A stretch of DNA of 64,000 nucleotides from Nonomuraea montanisoli (GTDB lineage Bacteria; Actinomycetota; Actinomycetes; Streptosporangiales; Streptosporangiaceae): positions 113,636-177,635 of the forward strand of contig NZ_JABWGN010000013.1 of NCBI RefSeq assembly GCF_013363975.1, in the 5' to 3' direction. Of the stretch, positions 1 through 9,087 are shown piece by piece. Below the pieces are notes generated by a model that was not told the origin of the DNA, made no database searches, and worked only from the letters and a program-made list of their open reading frames with translations. A program made the position numbers and the translations under genes. Every line of letters begins with the position of its first letter. The stretch's first letter is position 1.

Positions 1-369
1 GTGCAGCGCCCGCGCGGCCTCCGGGCTCTGCATGGCGGCCGCCACGAACGCCGACGAGACGGGCCCCAGCTCGGGGTCCTCGAACCCGCTGCGCACCAGC
101 TCCACGACCCCGCGCAGGTCCCCCTCGACCGTGCCCGTGTCGGGGACCGGCCACGGCTCGTGGGCGGCCAGCTCCAGCGCGTCGGCGATGAGCCCTTCGA
201 CGTTGCCCCACCGCCGGTAGACGGTCGTCTTGTGGACGCCCGACCGCTCCGCCACGTTCTCCACGGTCAGGCCGCGGAACCCGTGCTCGGCCAGCTCCGC
301 GAGCGTGGCCTGCCGCACCGCGTCACGCACCCGCGCACTGCGTCCGCCGGGCCGCTTGGTCACATCCAA
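1..369 (-). CDS. TetR/AcrR family transcriptional regulator (3' end outside the window)
   Basis: N-terminal part of a TetR repressor; the reading frame continues beyond base 1. The first ~50 residues form the DNA-binding helix-turn-helix (…LAELAEHGFRGLTVENVAERSGVHKTTVYRRW…, quoted in part as GVHKTTVYRRW), followed by the start of the ligand-binding domain. I chose the TTG at 369 because a GGAG lies 6 nt upstream; a GTG at 363 is in the same frame but 12 nt from it. It is divergent from the ABC-F/lyase operon with only about 70 bp between them, so the likely role is drug-responsive repression of that operon and of itself. The target and ligand are inference. Confidence 0.9.
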   Translation of the reverse strand, partial: MDVTKRPGGRSARVRDAVRQATLAELAEHGFRGLTVENVAERSGVHKTTVYRRWGNVEGLIADALELAAHEPWPVPDTGTVEGDLRGVVELVRSGFEDPELGPVSSAFVAAAMQSPEAARALH

Positions 370-372
370 AGA

Positions 373-440
373 CAACTCCAGTTGCGTTAATTTCCCATCG
401 CTGCCACACTAAAGCTACACCCGTTGCGATTGGAGCTCCA
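373..440. promoter_or_regulatory. Divergent control region with two small palindromes
   Basis: Between the TetR gene and the ABC-F gene lie CAACTCCAGTTG (373-384, arms CAACT/AGTTG) and TGGAGCTCCA (431-440, a perfect 10-bp palindrome). Each overlaps the putative ribosome binding site of one of the two genes. They are reasonable candidates for TetR half-operators or for RNA structure at the start sites. The spacing and sequence are seen directly; the regulatory role is inference. Confidence 0.35.
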
Positions 441-442
441 TC

Positions 443-2206
443 CTGACCATCCTGCTGCGAGACATCACCAAGTCCTACGGACACCGCAGGGTTCTGTCCG
501 GCGTGTCCATGTCCGTCCGGCCGGGCGAGCGCCTGGGCATCGTGGGCGAGAACGGCTCGGGCAAGTCCACGCTGCTCCGGCTCCTGGCCGGCGCCGAGCG
601 GCCCGACTCCGGCGAGGTCGTCGTGACAGGCGAGATCGGGCACCTCGGCCAGACGCTCGGCCAGACGCTCGGCCTGCCGCCGCATCTCACGGTGCGGCAG
701 GCGATCGACGCCGCGCTGGCCGGGATCCGGGCGATCGAGCGCCGCCTGCGCGAGATCGAGGCCGCCCTGGCCGCCGACCCCGCCTCGGGCCACGAGGCCC
801 TGCTGGAGGAGTACGGCGAGCTGCTCACGGAGTTCGAGGCGCGGGGCGGCTACAAGGCCGACGCCCGGGTCGACAGGTCCCTGCACGCCCTCGGCCTCCC
901 CCACCTCGCCCCGGGCTCCGGCCGGGAGAGGCGGGACCGGGAGGAGACCGACGGCCCGAACCCCATGCCGAGCGACCGTGACCGCACCCTGGAGAGCCTG
1001 TCGGGAGGCGAGCAGGCCCGGCTCGGCCTGGCGTGCGTGCTGGCCGCCGCCCCCGCGACGCTGCTGCTGGACGAGCCCACCAACCATCTCGACGAGTCCG
1101 CGCTCGGCTGGCTGGAGGAGCGGCTGAGCGGCTACCCGGGCACGGTGGTGATCGTGTCGCACGACCGGATCTTCCTCGACCGGGTGGTCACGGCCGTGAT
1201 CGAGGTCGAGGGCGGCGACGTCACCCGCTTCGGCGGGGGCTACACCGGCTTCCTGGCCGCCAAGGCCGGGGCCAGGGCCCGCTGGGAGCAGGCGTACACC
1301 GCCTGGCGCGAGGAGGTCCGCCAGGTGCGCGAGCACGCCGCGACGACCGCCCACCGCGTGGCCGTCGGCCGCGTCATGCGCGACAACAACAAGATGGCCT
1401 ACGACCGCAACGCCGGCCGCGTCCAGAGCTCGATCGCCGGCCGCGTCCGCAACGCCCACGAACGCCTGCGCCGCCTGGAGGCCGACCCGGTGTCCCGGCC
1501 GCCCGACCCGCTCCGCTTCCACGGCGCCTTCACCACCCCCTCCCCCGAGCCCGCCACCGCCTCGGAAGACGCAACCTCTCGGCAGGACACCGCGCCGGGA
1601 CCCACTTCTTCCGGCACCACCGGGCCGCAGAGCCCTCCCCCTGCGCCTGTCACCCATGCACCCGCACGTGCGGCGGTGGCCGAGTTGCGCGACGTCCGCG
1701 TCGCCGACCGGCTGTGCGTCGAGTCGCTGGTCATCCGGTCCGGCGACCGGCTGCTCGTGCACGGGCACAACGGCGCGGGCAAGTCCACCCTGCTGGGGGC
1801 CATCGCCGAGCGGGCCCGTGGCCGGGTGGGCCACCTCGCCCAGGAGACGTGCTTCGACCCGTCCCTGCCGGTGCTGGAGGCGTACGGCCACGGCCGTCCC
1901 GGCGAGCGGCGGGCCGCGCTGCTCGCCACCGGCCTGTTCCGGGCCGAGACGCTCGACCTCAGGGTGGGCGCCCTGTCGGTGGGCCAGCGGCGCAGACTGG
2001 CGCTGGCCCGGCTGCTCGCCGAGGAGCACGACGTGCTGCTGCTGGACGAGCCGACCAACCACCTGTCCCCGGACCTCGCCGAGGAGCTGGAGCAGGCACT
2101 CGACCACTTCGCGGGCACCCTCGTGGTGGTCACGCACGACCGCGCCCTCCGGCGGCGATTCCGGGGCGCGCGGCTGGAAGTCTCAGGAGGACACGTATGT
2201 CACTGA
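443..2206 (+). CDS. ABC-F family ATPase, antibiotic-resistance (ribosome protection) type
   Basis: Soluble twin-NBD ABC-F protein of about 587 residues with no membrane segment. NBD1 has Walker A GENGSGKST near residue 35, signature LSGGEQARL near 186 and LLLDEPTNHLD near 208. NBD2 has GHNGAGKST near 441, LSVGQRRRL near 511 and LLLDEPTNHLS near 532. The inter-domain linker (RDNNKMAYDRNAGRVQSS region) resembles the CarA/TlrC/OleB type of actinomycete resistance proteins that displace drugs from the ribosome. NBD2 is preceded by a Pro/Ser/Thr-rich insertion. Homology (ILLRDITKSYG strand) extends upstream of the first GTG (503), with only CTG at 443 or ATC at 440 available behind a GGAG; I use CTG. 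It overlaps the lyase gene by 10 nt. The drug specificity is inferred from that neighbour. Confidence 0.9.
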   Translation: MTILLRDITKSYGHRRVLSGVSMSVRPGERLGIVGENGSGKSTLLRLLAGAERPDSGEVVVTGEIGHLGQTLGQTLGLPPHLTVRQAIDAALAGIRAIERRLREIEAALAADPASGHEALLEEYGELLTEFEARGGYKADARVDRSLHALGLPHLAPGSGRERRDREETDGPNPMPSDRDRTLESLSGGEQARLGLACVLAAAPATLLLDEPTNHLDESALGWLEERLSGYPGTVVIVSHDRIFLDRVVTAVIEVEGGDVTRFGGGYTGFLAAKAGARARWEQAYTAWREEVRQVREHAATTAHRVAVGRVMRDNNKMAYDRNAGRVQSSIAGRVRNAHERLRRLEADPVSRPPDPLRFHGAFTTPSPEPATASEDATSRQDTAPGPTSSGTTGPQSPPPAPVTHAPARAAVAELRDVRVADRLCVESLVIRSGDRLLVHGHNGAGKSTLLGAIAERARGRVGHLAQETCFDPSLPVLEAYGHGRPGERRAALLATGLFRAETLDLRVGALSVGQRRRLALARLLAEEHDVLLLDEPTNHLSPDLAEELEQALDHFAGTLVVVTHDRALRRRFRGARLEVSGGHVCH

Positions 2207-3258
2207 CCATGATCCCGCAGGGCTCCCCCTACGGCGTCGCGACCGGCCCGGGCGGGGCGCTGTGGTTCACGCTGGTCCATCAGGGGATGGTGGGCAGGCT
2301 CGTGCCCGGCGAGGAGCCGGTCGTCCACCAGCTCGACCCGGCCGACGGCGGACCGACCGTGATAACACCGGGCGCCGACGGGGCGATGTGGTTCACCGAG
2401 TTCCAGGGCGGCCGGGTCGGGCGGGTCACGGAGACGGGCGAGGTGACGTCCTTCGCGGCCGGCGCGCCGTACGGCATCGCGGCCGGGCCGGACGGGGCGA
2501 TGTGGTTCACCCGGCTGCAGGCCGACCGCGTCGGGCGGATCGCCGGTGACGGCACGATGACCGAGTTCGACGTGCCGGTGAAGGGCGGCATGCCCTCGGC
2601 CGTCACCGCCGGGCCGGACGACGCCATGTGGTTCACGCTCAACCAGGGCGACGCCATCGGCCGGGTCGCGCTCGACGGGGAGATGACGATCCACCGGCTG
2701 CCCACGCCCGGAGCCGCGCCCGTGGGCATCACGGCGGGGCCGGACGGGGCGCTGTGGTTCGTGGAGATCGGCGCCGGGCAGATCGGGCGCATCACGGTGG
2801 CGGGCGAGGTCACGGAGTTCCCGCTGCCCGACCGCGCCTGCCGTCCGCACGCCATCGTCTCGGGGCCCGACGGGGCACTGTGGTTCACCGAGTGGGCCGC
2901 CGACCGCCTCGGCCGCATCATCCCGGAGGGCAAGGTGGACGAGTACGCCCTGCCGCCCCTGCCGCCCTCCTCGCCCTCGCCCTCCTCGCCCTCCTCGCCT
3001 TCGCCCTCTTCGGCGCCGTCCCCAGCGGCCTCGTCGTCCTCCGGGTCCTCCGGGTCCTCCGGGTCCTCCGGGTCCTCCGGGTCCTCCGGGTCCTCCGGGT
3101 CCTCCGGGTCCTCGGCGGAGGATACGGGCGGGCAGGCGGGTGCCGGGCCGGATGCCGGTGGCGTCCGTGCCGAGCCGCACGGCCTGACGGTCGGGCCCGA
3201 CGGCGCCATCTGGGTGGCCCTGGAAGCGGGCGCCCTCGCCCGGGTCGAGCTCCCCTGA
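2197..3258 (+). CDS. vgb: Virginiamycin B (streptogramin B) lyase
   Basis: Seven-bladed propeller enzyme that linearises type B streptogramins by elimination at the ester bond. Repeated blades carry GPDGAxWFT motifs. The catalytic/Mg2+ residues of the Vgb family are all present: His218 (RPHAI), Glu326 and His328 (EPH) and Glu343 (WVALE). The last Glu sits one residue further from the His than in staphylococcal Vgb. The start is certain: AGGAGG is 6 nt before ATG 2197, inside the end of the ABC-F gene, which indicates translational coupling. At 353 residues it is about 55 longer than the usual ~295-300, because a Ser/Pro/Gly low-complexity segment (about residues 250-322) is inserted before the final blade. 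Streptogramin lyase is well supported; retained activity with this insert is untested. Confidence 0.9.
   Translation: MSLTMIPQGSPYGVATGPGGALWFTLVHQGMVGRLVPGEEPVVHQLDPADGGPTVITPGADGAMWFTEFQGGRVGRVTETGEVTSFAAGAPYGIAAGPDGAMWFTRLQADRVGRIAGDGTMTEFDVPVKGGMPSAVTAGPDDAMWFTLNQGDAIGRVALDGEMTIHRLPTPGAAPVGITAGPDGALWFVEIGAGQIGRITVAGEVTEFPLPDRACRPHAIVSGPDGALWFTEWAADRLGRIIPEGKVDEYALPPLPPSSPSPSSPSSPSPSSAPSPAASSSSGSSGSSGSSGSSGSSGSSGSSGSSAEDTGGQAGAGPDAGGVRAEPHGLTVGPDGAIWVALEAGALARVELP
3043..3114 (+). repeat. 9-bp tandem repeat (8 copies) inside vgb
   Basis: Eight head-to-tail copies of GGGTCCTCC (the last ends CG) encode eight Gly-Ser-Ser units in the insert of the lyase. The unit length is a multiple of three, so copy-number changes would lengthen or shorten the loop without a frameshift. 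Confidence 0.95.
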
Positions 3259-3349
3259 CGCCTCGGGCGCAGCGTGACAGCCGACCTGTCCAACACCCAT
3301 GCGACGCCGCACCCTGCGGCACCCGCGCAACGCCGCACCACACTGCGCC

Positions 3350-3400
3350 CTGCGACGGCGTACCGTCCGGTACCTGTGGGACCCCGCGCCATCCGGCACC
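3350..3400. repeat. Left copy of a 51-bp direct repeat flanking the IS
   Basis: This 51-bp stretch is identical to 4931-4981 on the other side of the IS256 element; with one extra C the identity extends back to 3341/4921. It belongs to a patch of degenerate CGACGCCGCACC-type intergenic repeats (3295-3405) downstream of vgb, in which I see no gene. Confidence 0.85.
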
Positions 3401-3405
3401 GGTTG

Positions 3406-4812
3406 CGTCCATGGAAGTGGTGTACGAGTTTGACCTGATCACAAGTGTGGCGGCCGTGAAATAGGGACGGCCATCGCGTGATCCTTTGAGTGCTATCCGA
3501 GATCAAAGGAGAGGGCGATGGCCGTAGACAACAGTGTGACGGCTGGACACTGGCTGGCGAAGCAGATCGAGACAAGCAACCCCGACGTGTTGCGATCCAT
3601 GGTCAAGACCATGGCCGAGGCCTTGATGTCGGCCGAGGCCGACAGCTTGTGCGGAGCCGCTTACGGCGAGCGCAACCGGGAGCGGACCAACAGCCGCAAC
3701 GGCTATCGGGCGCGGGAATGGGATACCCGCGCCGGCACGGTCGAGCTGGCGATCCCCAAGCTGCGTCAGGGCTCCTACTTCCCCGACTGGCTGCTGGAAC
3801 GCAGGCGGCGGGCCGAGCAGGCGCTGATCAGCGTGGTCGCCACCTCGTACCTGCTGGGCGTGTCGACCAGGCGGGTAGACAAGCTGATCGAGCAGCTCGG
3901 CATCAAGAACATCTCCAAAAGCCAGGTCTCGCAGATGGCCAAGATCCTGGATGAGCAGGTCGAAGCCTTCCGCACGCGGACGCTCGACAACGGCCCCTAC
4001 ACCTTCGTCTGGCTGGACGCGCTGACGCAGAAGGTGCGTGAGGGCGGGCGGATCATCAACGTCCATGTGCTGGTGGCCACCGCGGTCAACGCCGACGGCC
4101 GGCGTGAGATTCTCGGCCTGGAGGTCACCTCCGCCGAGGACGGCGCAGGCCGGCTGGCGTTCCTGCGCGGCCTTCTCGCTCGCGGCCTGTCCGGCGTCCA
4201 GCTGGTCATCTCCGACGCCCACACCGGCCTGGTCGCGGCCATCGGCGCCACCTTGGCCGGCGCGTCTTGGCAGCGCTGCCGCACCCACTACCTGCGCAAC
4301 CTGCTCACCGTCGTGCCCAAGACGGCGCAGCCGTTCGTCGCCACCTTGGTGCGCACCATCTTCGACCAGCCCGACGCGGCCGCCGTCAAAGCTCAGCACG
4401 CCTGGGTCGTCCAAACGTTGGAGGCCAAGCATCCGGCCGCGGCCGAGCATCTGGACGCCGCCTGTGACGAGCTGATCGCCTTTGCCGCCTTCCCCCGAGA
4501 GATCTGGACCCAGGTCTGGTCGAACAACCCGCAGGAGCGGCTGAACAAGGAGATCCGCCGCCGCACCGACGTGGTCGGGATCTTCCCCGACCGGCCGGCC
4601 ATCATCCGCCTCGTTGGGGCGGTGCTGGCCGAGCAGACCGACGAGTGGGTCGAAGCCCGCCGCTATATGGGCCTGGAATCCCTCGCCAAGGCCCGCCTTC
4701 GGGTGCTGCCCGGCGACACACCCACACAGAATCCACTCCCGCAGACACTTACCGCTTAACCTGCAGAAACAGGATCACGCGAAGATCGATTCATACACCA
4801 CGTCCGTGGACG
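3406..4812 (+). mobile_element. IS256-family insertion sequence
   Basis: The element contains one intact mutator-type transposase. Its ends are inverted: 3406-3425 and the complement of 4793-4812 match at 17 of 20 positions and share GTGGTGTA. A second, internal inverted pair, CGCGTGATCCT (3475-3485) and AGGATCACGCG (4771-4781), lies just inside the ends. If the element is taken as the shorter 3416-4801, GTCCATGGA (3407-3415) and GTCCGTGGA (4802-4810) would be a 9-bp target duplication with one mismatch. The exact boundary is therefore uncertain by about 10 bp. Confidence 0.85.
3518..4759 (+). CDS. IS256 family transposase
   Basis: Full-length (413 residues) mutator-type DDE transposase. The catalytic triad is visible as Asp167 (VWLDA), Asp233 (ISDAH) and Glu340 (NNPQERLNKE), with the C/D(2)H-like RCRTHYLRN segment following the second Asp. 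The N-terminal region (GAAYGERNRERTNSRNGYR) is the conserved DNA-binding part. AAAGGAGAGGGCG precedes the ATG. There is no frameshift or stop, so the element is probably still active or recently inserted. Confidence 0.95.
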   Translation: MAVDNSVTAGHWLAKQIETSNPDVLRSMVKTMAEALMSAEADSLCGAAYGERNRERTNSRNGYRAREWDTRAGTVELAIPKLRQGSYFPDWLLERRRRAEQALISVVATSYLLGVSTRRVDKLIEQLGIKNISKSQVSQMAKILDEQVEAFRTRTLDNGPYTFVWLDALTQKVREGGRIINVHVLVATAVNADGRREILGLEVTSAEDGAGRLAFLRGLLARGLSGVQLVISDAHTGLVAAIGATLAGASWQRCRTHYLRNLLTVVPKTAQPFVATLVRTIFDQPDAAAVKAQHAWVVQTLEAKHPAAAEHLDAACDELIAFAAFPREIWTQVWSNNPQERLNKEIRRRTDVVGIFPDRPAIIRLVGAVLAEQTDEWVEARRYMGLESLAKARLRVLPGDTPTQNPLPQTLTA

Positions 4813-5113
4813 TGACCCCGGCACCCGCGCGACGCCGCACCGCACCGCGCCCCTGCGACGGCGCACCGTCCAGCACCCGCGCGCCCCCGGACCGTACAAC
4901 ACCCGTGCGACGCCACACCTCACTGCGCCCCTGCGACGGCGTACCGTCCGGTACCTGTGGGACCCCGCGCCATCCGGCACCCGTGCGACGCCGCACCGCG
5001 CCTGTGCGACGCCGCGCCGTGCGGCACCGTGCGCGCCTGTAGGTCACGCCGGCCTCGCGTCCGGGGCAGCGGCACGCGGGCTGGGTGACCCGAGGCGCAC
5101 CACTTCACGGACG
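4813..5113. other. Gene-free stretch with degenerate repeats
   Basis: No gene is supported between the IS and the conservon. 4815-5040 is built from imperfect copies of a roughly 40-60-bp unit rich in GCGACGCCGCACC and CTGCGACGGCG. The 51-bp segment 4931-4981 repeats 3350-3400 exactly. The short frames here encode only Arg-rich repeat peptides and vary with the repeats, so I do not call them genes. Confidence 0.6.
4931..4981. repeat. Right copy of a 51-bp direct repeat flanking the IS
   Basis: Identical to 3350-3400. The pair could recombine and remove the IS with its surroundings. Confidence 0.85.
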
Positions 5114-5159
5114 GGGAGCCTTCACCGCAGCGAGGACTTCGCCTACGAGGAAGGCTCCC
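5114..5159 (-). terminator. Nested hairpin downstream of the conservon operon
   Basis: Perfect arms GGGAGCCTTC (5114-5123) and GAAGGCTCCC (5150-5159) enclose a smaller GCGA/TCGC stem. It lies 105 bp past the stop of the last P450 gene on the minus strand. There is no T-run, as is common for actinomycete terminators. Assignment to that operon is inference. Confidence 0.5.
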
Positions 5160-5215
5160 GCAACCGGGCGCTTCACCCGTTCGGCGCTTCGGGAAGCGGC
5201 GAGCACCAGACGTAC

Positions 5216-5262
5216 GGCGACGCCCGACCGGCAGAGGCCAGGCGACGCCCGACCGGCAGAGG
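5216..5262. repeat. 22-bp direct repeat, period 25
   Basis: Two exact copies of a 22-bp sequence (5216-5237 and 5241-5262) abut the 3' end of the last P450 gene. They are noncoding. Confidence 0.8.
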
Positions 5263-5263
5263 G

Positions 5264-6493
<1,230 letters not shown>

Positions 6494-7718
6494 GGGGATT
6501 CTCCAGGCTGGTCAGGACGGATGGGGGTGAAGCGCACCGGAAGGTGCGCCAGCGACCGGTGGAACGGGCCGGGCCGCCAGGACAGCTCCTCGCGGGGCAC
6601 GGTCAGCTCCAGGTCGCACAGGTGAGAGGTCAGGCGTTCGATCGCGGTCATCGCGATGAGCATGGCCGGGTCGCTCACGGGACAGCGGTGCGGGCCCGCC
6701 CCGAACCCGAGGTAGGCGCCGCCGTCGGAGCGCAGCTCGTCGGGCAGGTTCGTCGGCTCGGTGTTGGCCCCGGCGTAGGAGACGAGGACCAGCTCGGCCG
6801 GGCGGATCCAGGTGCCGTGGAAGTGCAGGGGCTGCCGCACGAAGTAGGGGCCGTAGTTGGCCATGGCCGGCTCGGCGCGCAGCGCCTCCAGGAGGGCGTC
6901 GTACGTGCTGAGGGCCCCGTTGGTGAGCGAGGAGTAGTAGCGGTCGTCGCTGACCATCCGGGAGACGGCGTTGGAGATGAGGCTGGCCGTGGGCTCGTAG
7001 CTGGCGGCCACCACCAGGACGAGCTGCCAGATGAGCTCCTCCTGGCTCAGCCCGGCGGGGTGGTCGATCAGCCAGGAGGTGAGGTCGTCGCCCCGCTCGG
7101 CGTACTTGGCCGCGACCAGCTCGCCGAGGTAGCGGCTGAAGGCGTCCAGCCCGCGCGCGCCGGCCTCGCCGTCGGCCTCCATCAGGTCCGACAGGGCGCT
7201 GATCAGGGCGTCGCTGTCGGAGTCGGGACGGCCGAAGAGCCGGTTGAAGATCTTCAGCGGGATGGGCCGGGCGAAGTCGCCGGCCAGGTCGGCCTCGCCG
7301 TTCGCGGCGAAGCGGGCGATGAGCGAGTCGGACACCTCGATCACGAGCTGGCGCAGCTTGTGCGGCTGGACCATGCCGAAGCAGTCGATGATCGCCTTGC
7401 GGTAGCGGGCGTGCTCGGCCCCGTCGGCGAACAGCGCGTTGGACCGGTAGCCGAGCATGCCGACCGCGCCGGCCGCCTCGGGGGTCTCGGGCAGGGTGGC
7501 CATCCAGTCGCGGGAGTCCTTGCTCCACGCCCCGCCCGCGTCGGTGAGCACGTCCACGGCGGCCTGGTAGCCGAGCACGAGGTGCGCCGCGATGCCGGGC
7601 GCGATCTCGACGGGGGCGACCGGGCCGTAGCGCCGGCGCAGCTCCGCGTAGACCGCCTGCGGGTCACGGGCGAACTCCGGCCCGTACAGGCGGCCGGCGT
7701 CGGGGATGTAGCGCGTCG

Positions 7719-8297
7719 TCATGACAGAACCAGTTCTCTGATGTGCTCCACCAGCGCGATCAGGGACGCGCGGGCGGACACGGGGTCGCGTGCGTCGCAC
7801 ACCAGCAACGGCGTGCGCGGGTCGAGGTCCAGCGCCTGGCGCAGGGCGTCGGGCGGGTACTGGGGCGAGTCGGGGAAGTGGTTGACGGCCACGGCGTAGC
7901 GGATCCCGGCGTTCTCCACGAGGTCCAGGACGGCGAAGCTGTCGTCGATGCGGCGCGTGTCGGCCAGCACCAGCACCCCGAGGGCGCCGCGGACCAGCTC
8001 GTCCCACAGCACCTGGAACCGGGTCTGGCCGGGCGCCCCGAACAGGTAGAGCACCACGCCGGGCAGCGTGAGGCGGCCGAAGTCGATCGCGGTCGTGGTG
8101 GTGGTCTTCTCGTTCACGCCGGTGAGGTCGTCGACCAGCGTGCCGGCCTGCGTCAGCACTTCCTCGGTGTTGAGCGGCTCGATCTCCGACAGGGCGTTGA
8201 CGATGGTCGTCTTGCCCACTCCGAACGGGCCGGCGATGACCAGCTTGACCGGTACGTGGTCGGCGCTGATGCGGCCGTCAGAGCGCGCGGAGGCCAC
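7719..8297 (-). CDS. cvnD: Conservon GTP/ATP-binding protein CvnD
   Basis: Small Ras-like GTPase of 192 residues (CvnD/MglA-related). The P-loop is GPFGVGKTT near residue 23, with the switch II-like FGAPGQTRF and a late NHF in place of the canonical NKxD. In Streptomyces conservons this protein binds nucleotide and interacts with the CvnA-B-C complex at the membrane, a G-protein-like signalling module. It overlaps cvnC by 20 nt upstream and the first P450 gene by 4 nt downstream. The signal sensed is unknown. Confidence 0.93.
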   Translation of the reverse strand: MASARSDGRISADHVPVKLVIAGPFGVGKTTIVNALSEIEPLNTEEVLTQAGTLVDDLTGVNEKTTTTTAIDFGRLTLPGVVLYLFGAPGQTRFQVLWDELVRGALGVLVLADTRRIDDSFAVLDLVENAGIRYAVAVNHFPDSPQYPPDALRQALDLDPRTPLLVCDARDPVSARASLIALVEHIRELVLS

Positions 8298-8628
8298 TGA
8301 TCACCAACTCCAAGATCTCCAGGTCGGGCAGGTCCGCGGGAGGCGGGTCGCGGGTCAGCAGGGTTCCGCCGGCCGCCAGCCCGGCGACCAGCAGCCGCAC
8401 CACGCAGTACGGCAGGCCGAGGTGCGCCGCGCACTCGTACACCGACAGCGGCCCCTCTTCCAGCAGGGTCAGCAGGTGGGAGGCCGGCGGGTCGAGCCCG
8501 TCGGCGACCACGTCCGGGGCGACGTAGACGAGAGTGGTCCGCTCGACGCTGATGTGCTCGGGGACGCTCACCCTGGCGGCGGCCATGTAGTCCGGGACGA
8601 CACGCCGCCGTTGCCGTCCGGAGCTCAT
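8278..8628 (-). CDS. cvnC: DUF742 protein CvnC
   Basis: 116-residue DUF742 protein, a winged-helix-like conservon component. The typical core, LLTLLEEGPLSVYECAAHL followed by LPYCVVRLLVAGL, is present. The start ATG 8628 overlaps the cvnB stop (ATGA). It acts with CvnB and CvnD; no enzyme activity is expected. Confidence 0.93.
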   Translation of the reverse strand: MSSGRQRRRVVPDYMAAARVSVPEHISVERTTLVYVAPDVVADGLDPPASHLLTLLEEGPLSVYECAAHLGLPYCVVRLLVAGLAAGGTLLTRDPPPADLPDLEILELVISGLRAL

Positions 8629-9080
8629 GCGCGGACGCCCGGCGTCCTGGCCGCGCTGGCCTCGTCGAGGGCCTTGATCAGTTTCTGCACCTGGAGCTGC
8701 ACCTCGTACGCCAGGGAGCCGATGTTCACCGCTCCGGAGGCGGACACGACGATGGCGGCCCGCTCGCCGGCCGGGGCGATGTAGGTGTAGCCGGCGCCCG
8801 TGGAGATGACGATGTCGACCACCTCGCCGTCGGCGGCGCCGCCGAGGCCGGCGCACAGGGCGCGCGCGGCTCCCAGCACGGAGCTGGTCATCGCGGCGGA
8901 GCGCTCCCCCGCCTCGACGGACAGGCCGGCGGAACCGCCGAGGATGAGCCCGTCACGGCTCAGCACCACGCCGCTCGCGACGCCGGGCAGCGCCAGCAGC
9001 GGCGCCAGCACCCAGGACACGTCGAGCGAGAGCGGGCGGCCCCTGGTCTGCGCGGTGGTGGCTGCGGAGTGGGCGTCCAT
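8625..9080 (-). CDS. cvnB: Roadblock/LC7 domain protein CvnB
   Basis: 151-residue roadblock/LC7 protein. The core fold spans about residues 20-135 (LSLDVSWVLAPLLALPG … VVLSRDGLIL … GERAAIVVSASGAVNIGSLAYEV, in short pieces). This family regulates small GTPases, consistent with the cvnD gene two positions downstream. It starts at ATG 9080, 7 nt after the cvnA stop. Confidence 0.93.
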   Translation of the reverse strand: MDAHSAATTAQTRGRPLSLDVSWVLAPLLALPGVASGVVLSRDGLILGGSAGLSVEAGERSAAMTSSVLGAARALCAGLGGAADGEVVDIVISTGAGYTYIAPAGERAAIVVSASGAVNIGSLAYEVQLQVQKLIKALDEASAARTPGVRA

Positions 9081-9087
9081 GGGGTGG

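Noticed and set aside
323..2137. A 604-codon frame antisense to the ABC-F gene
   Set aside because: Same codon-bias artefact; it has no recognisable motif and overlaps a clear ABC-F protein.
3043..3114. Short regular repeats that might be a CRISPR array
   Set aside because: The 9-bp units are contiguous with no spacers and lie within a coding frame; no cas gene is near. The 18-bp repeats in cvnA fail for the same reason.
4756..5108. Arg-rich small proteins on either strand beside the IS
   Set aside because: They are translations of the intergenic repeats in several frames at once, without ribosome sites.
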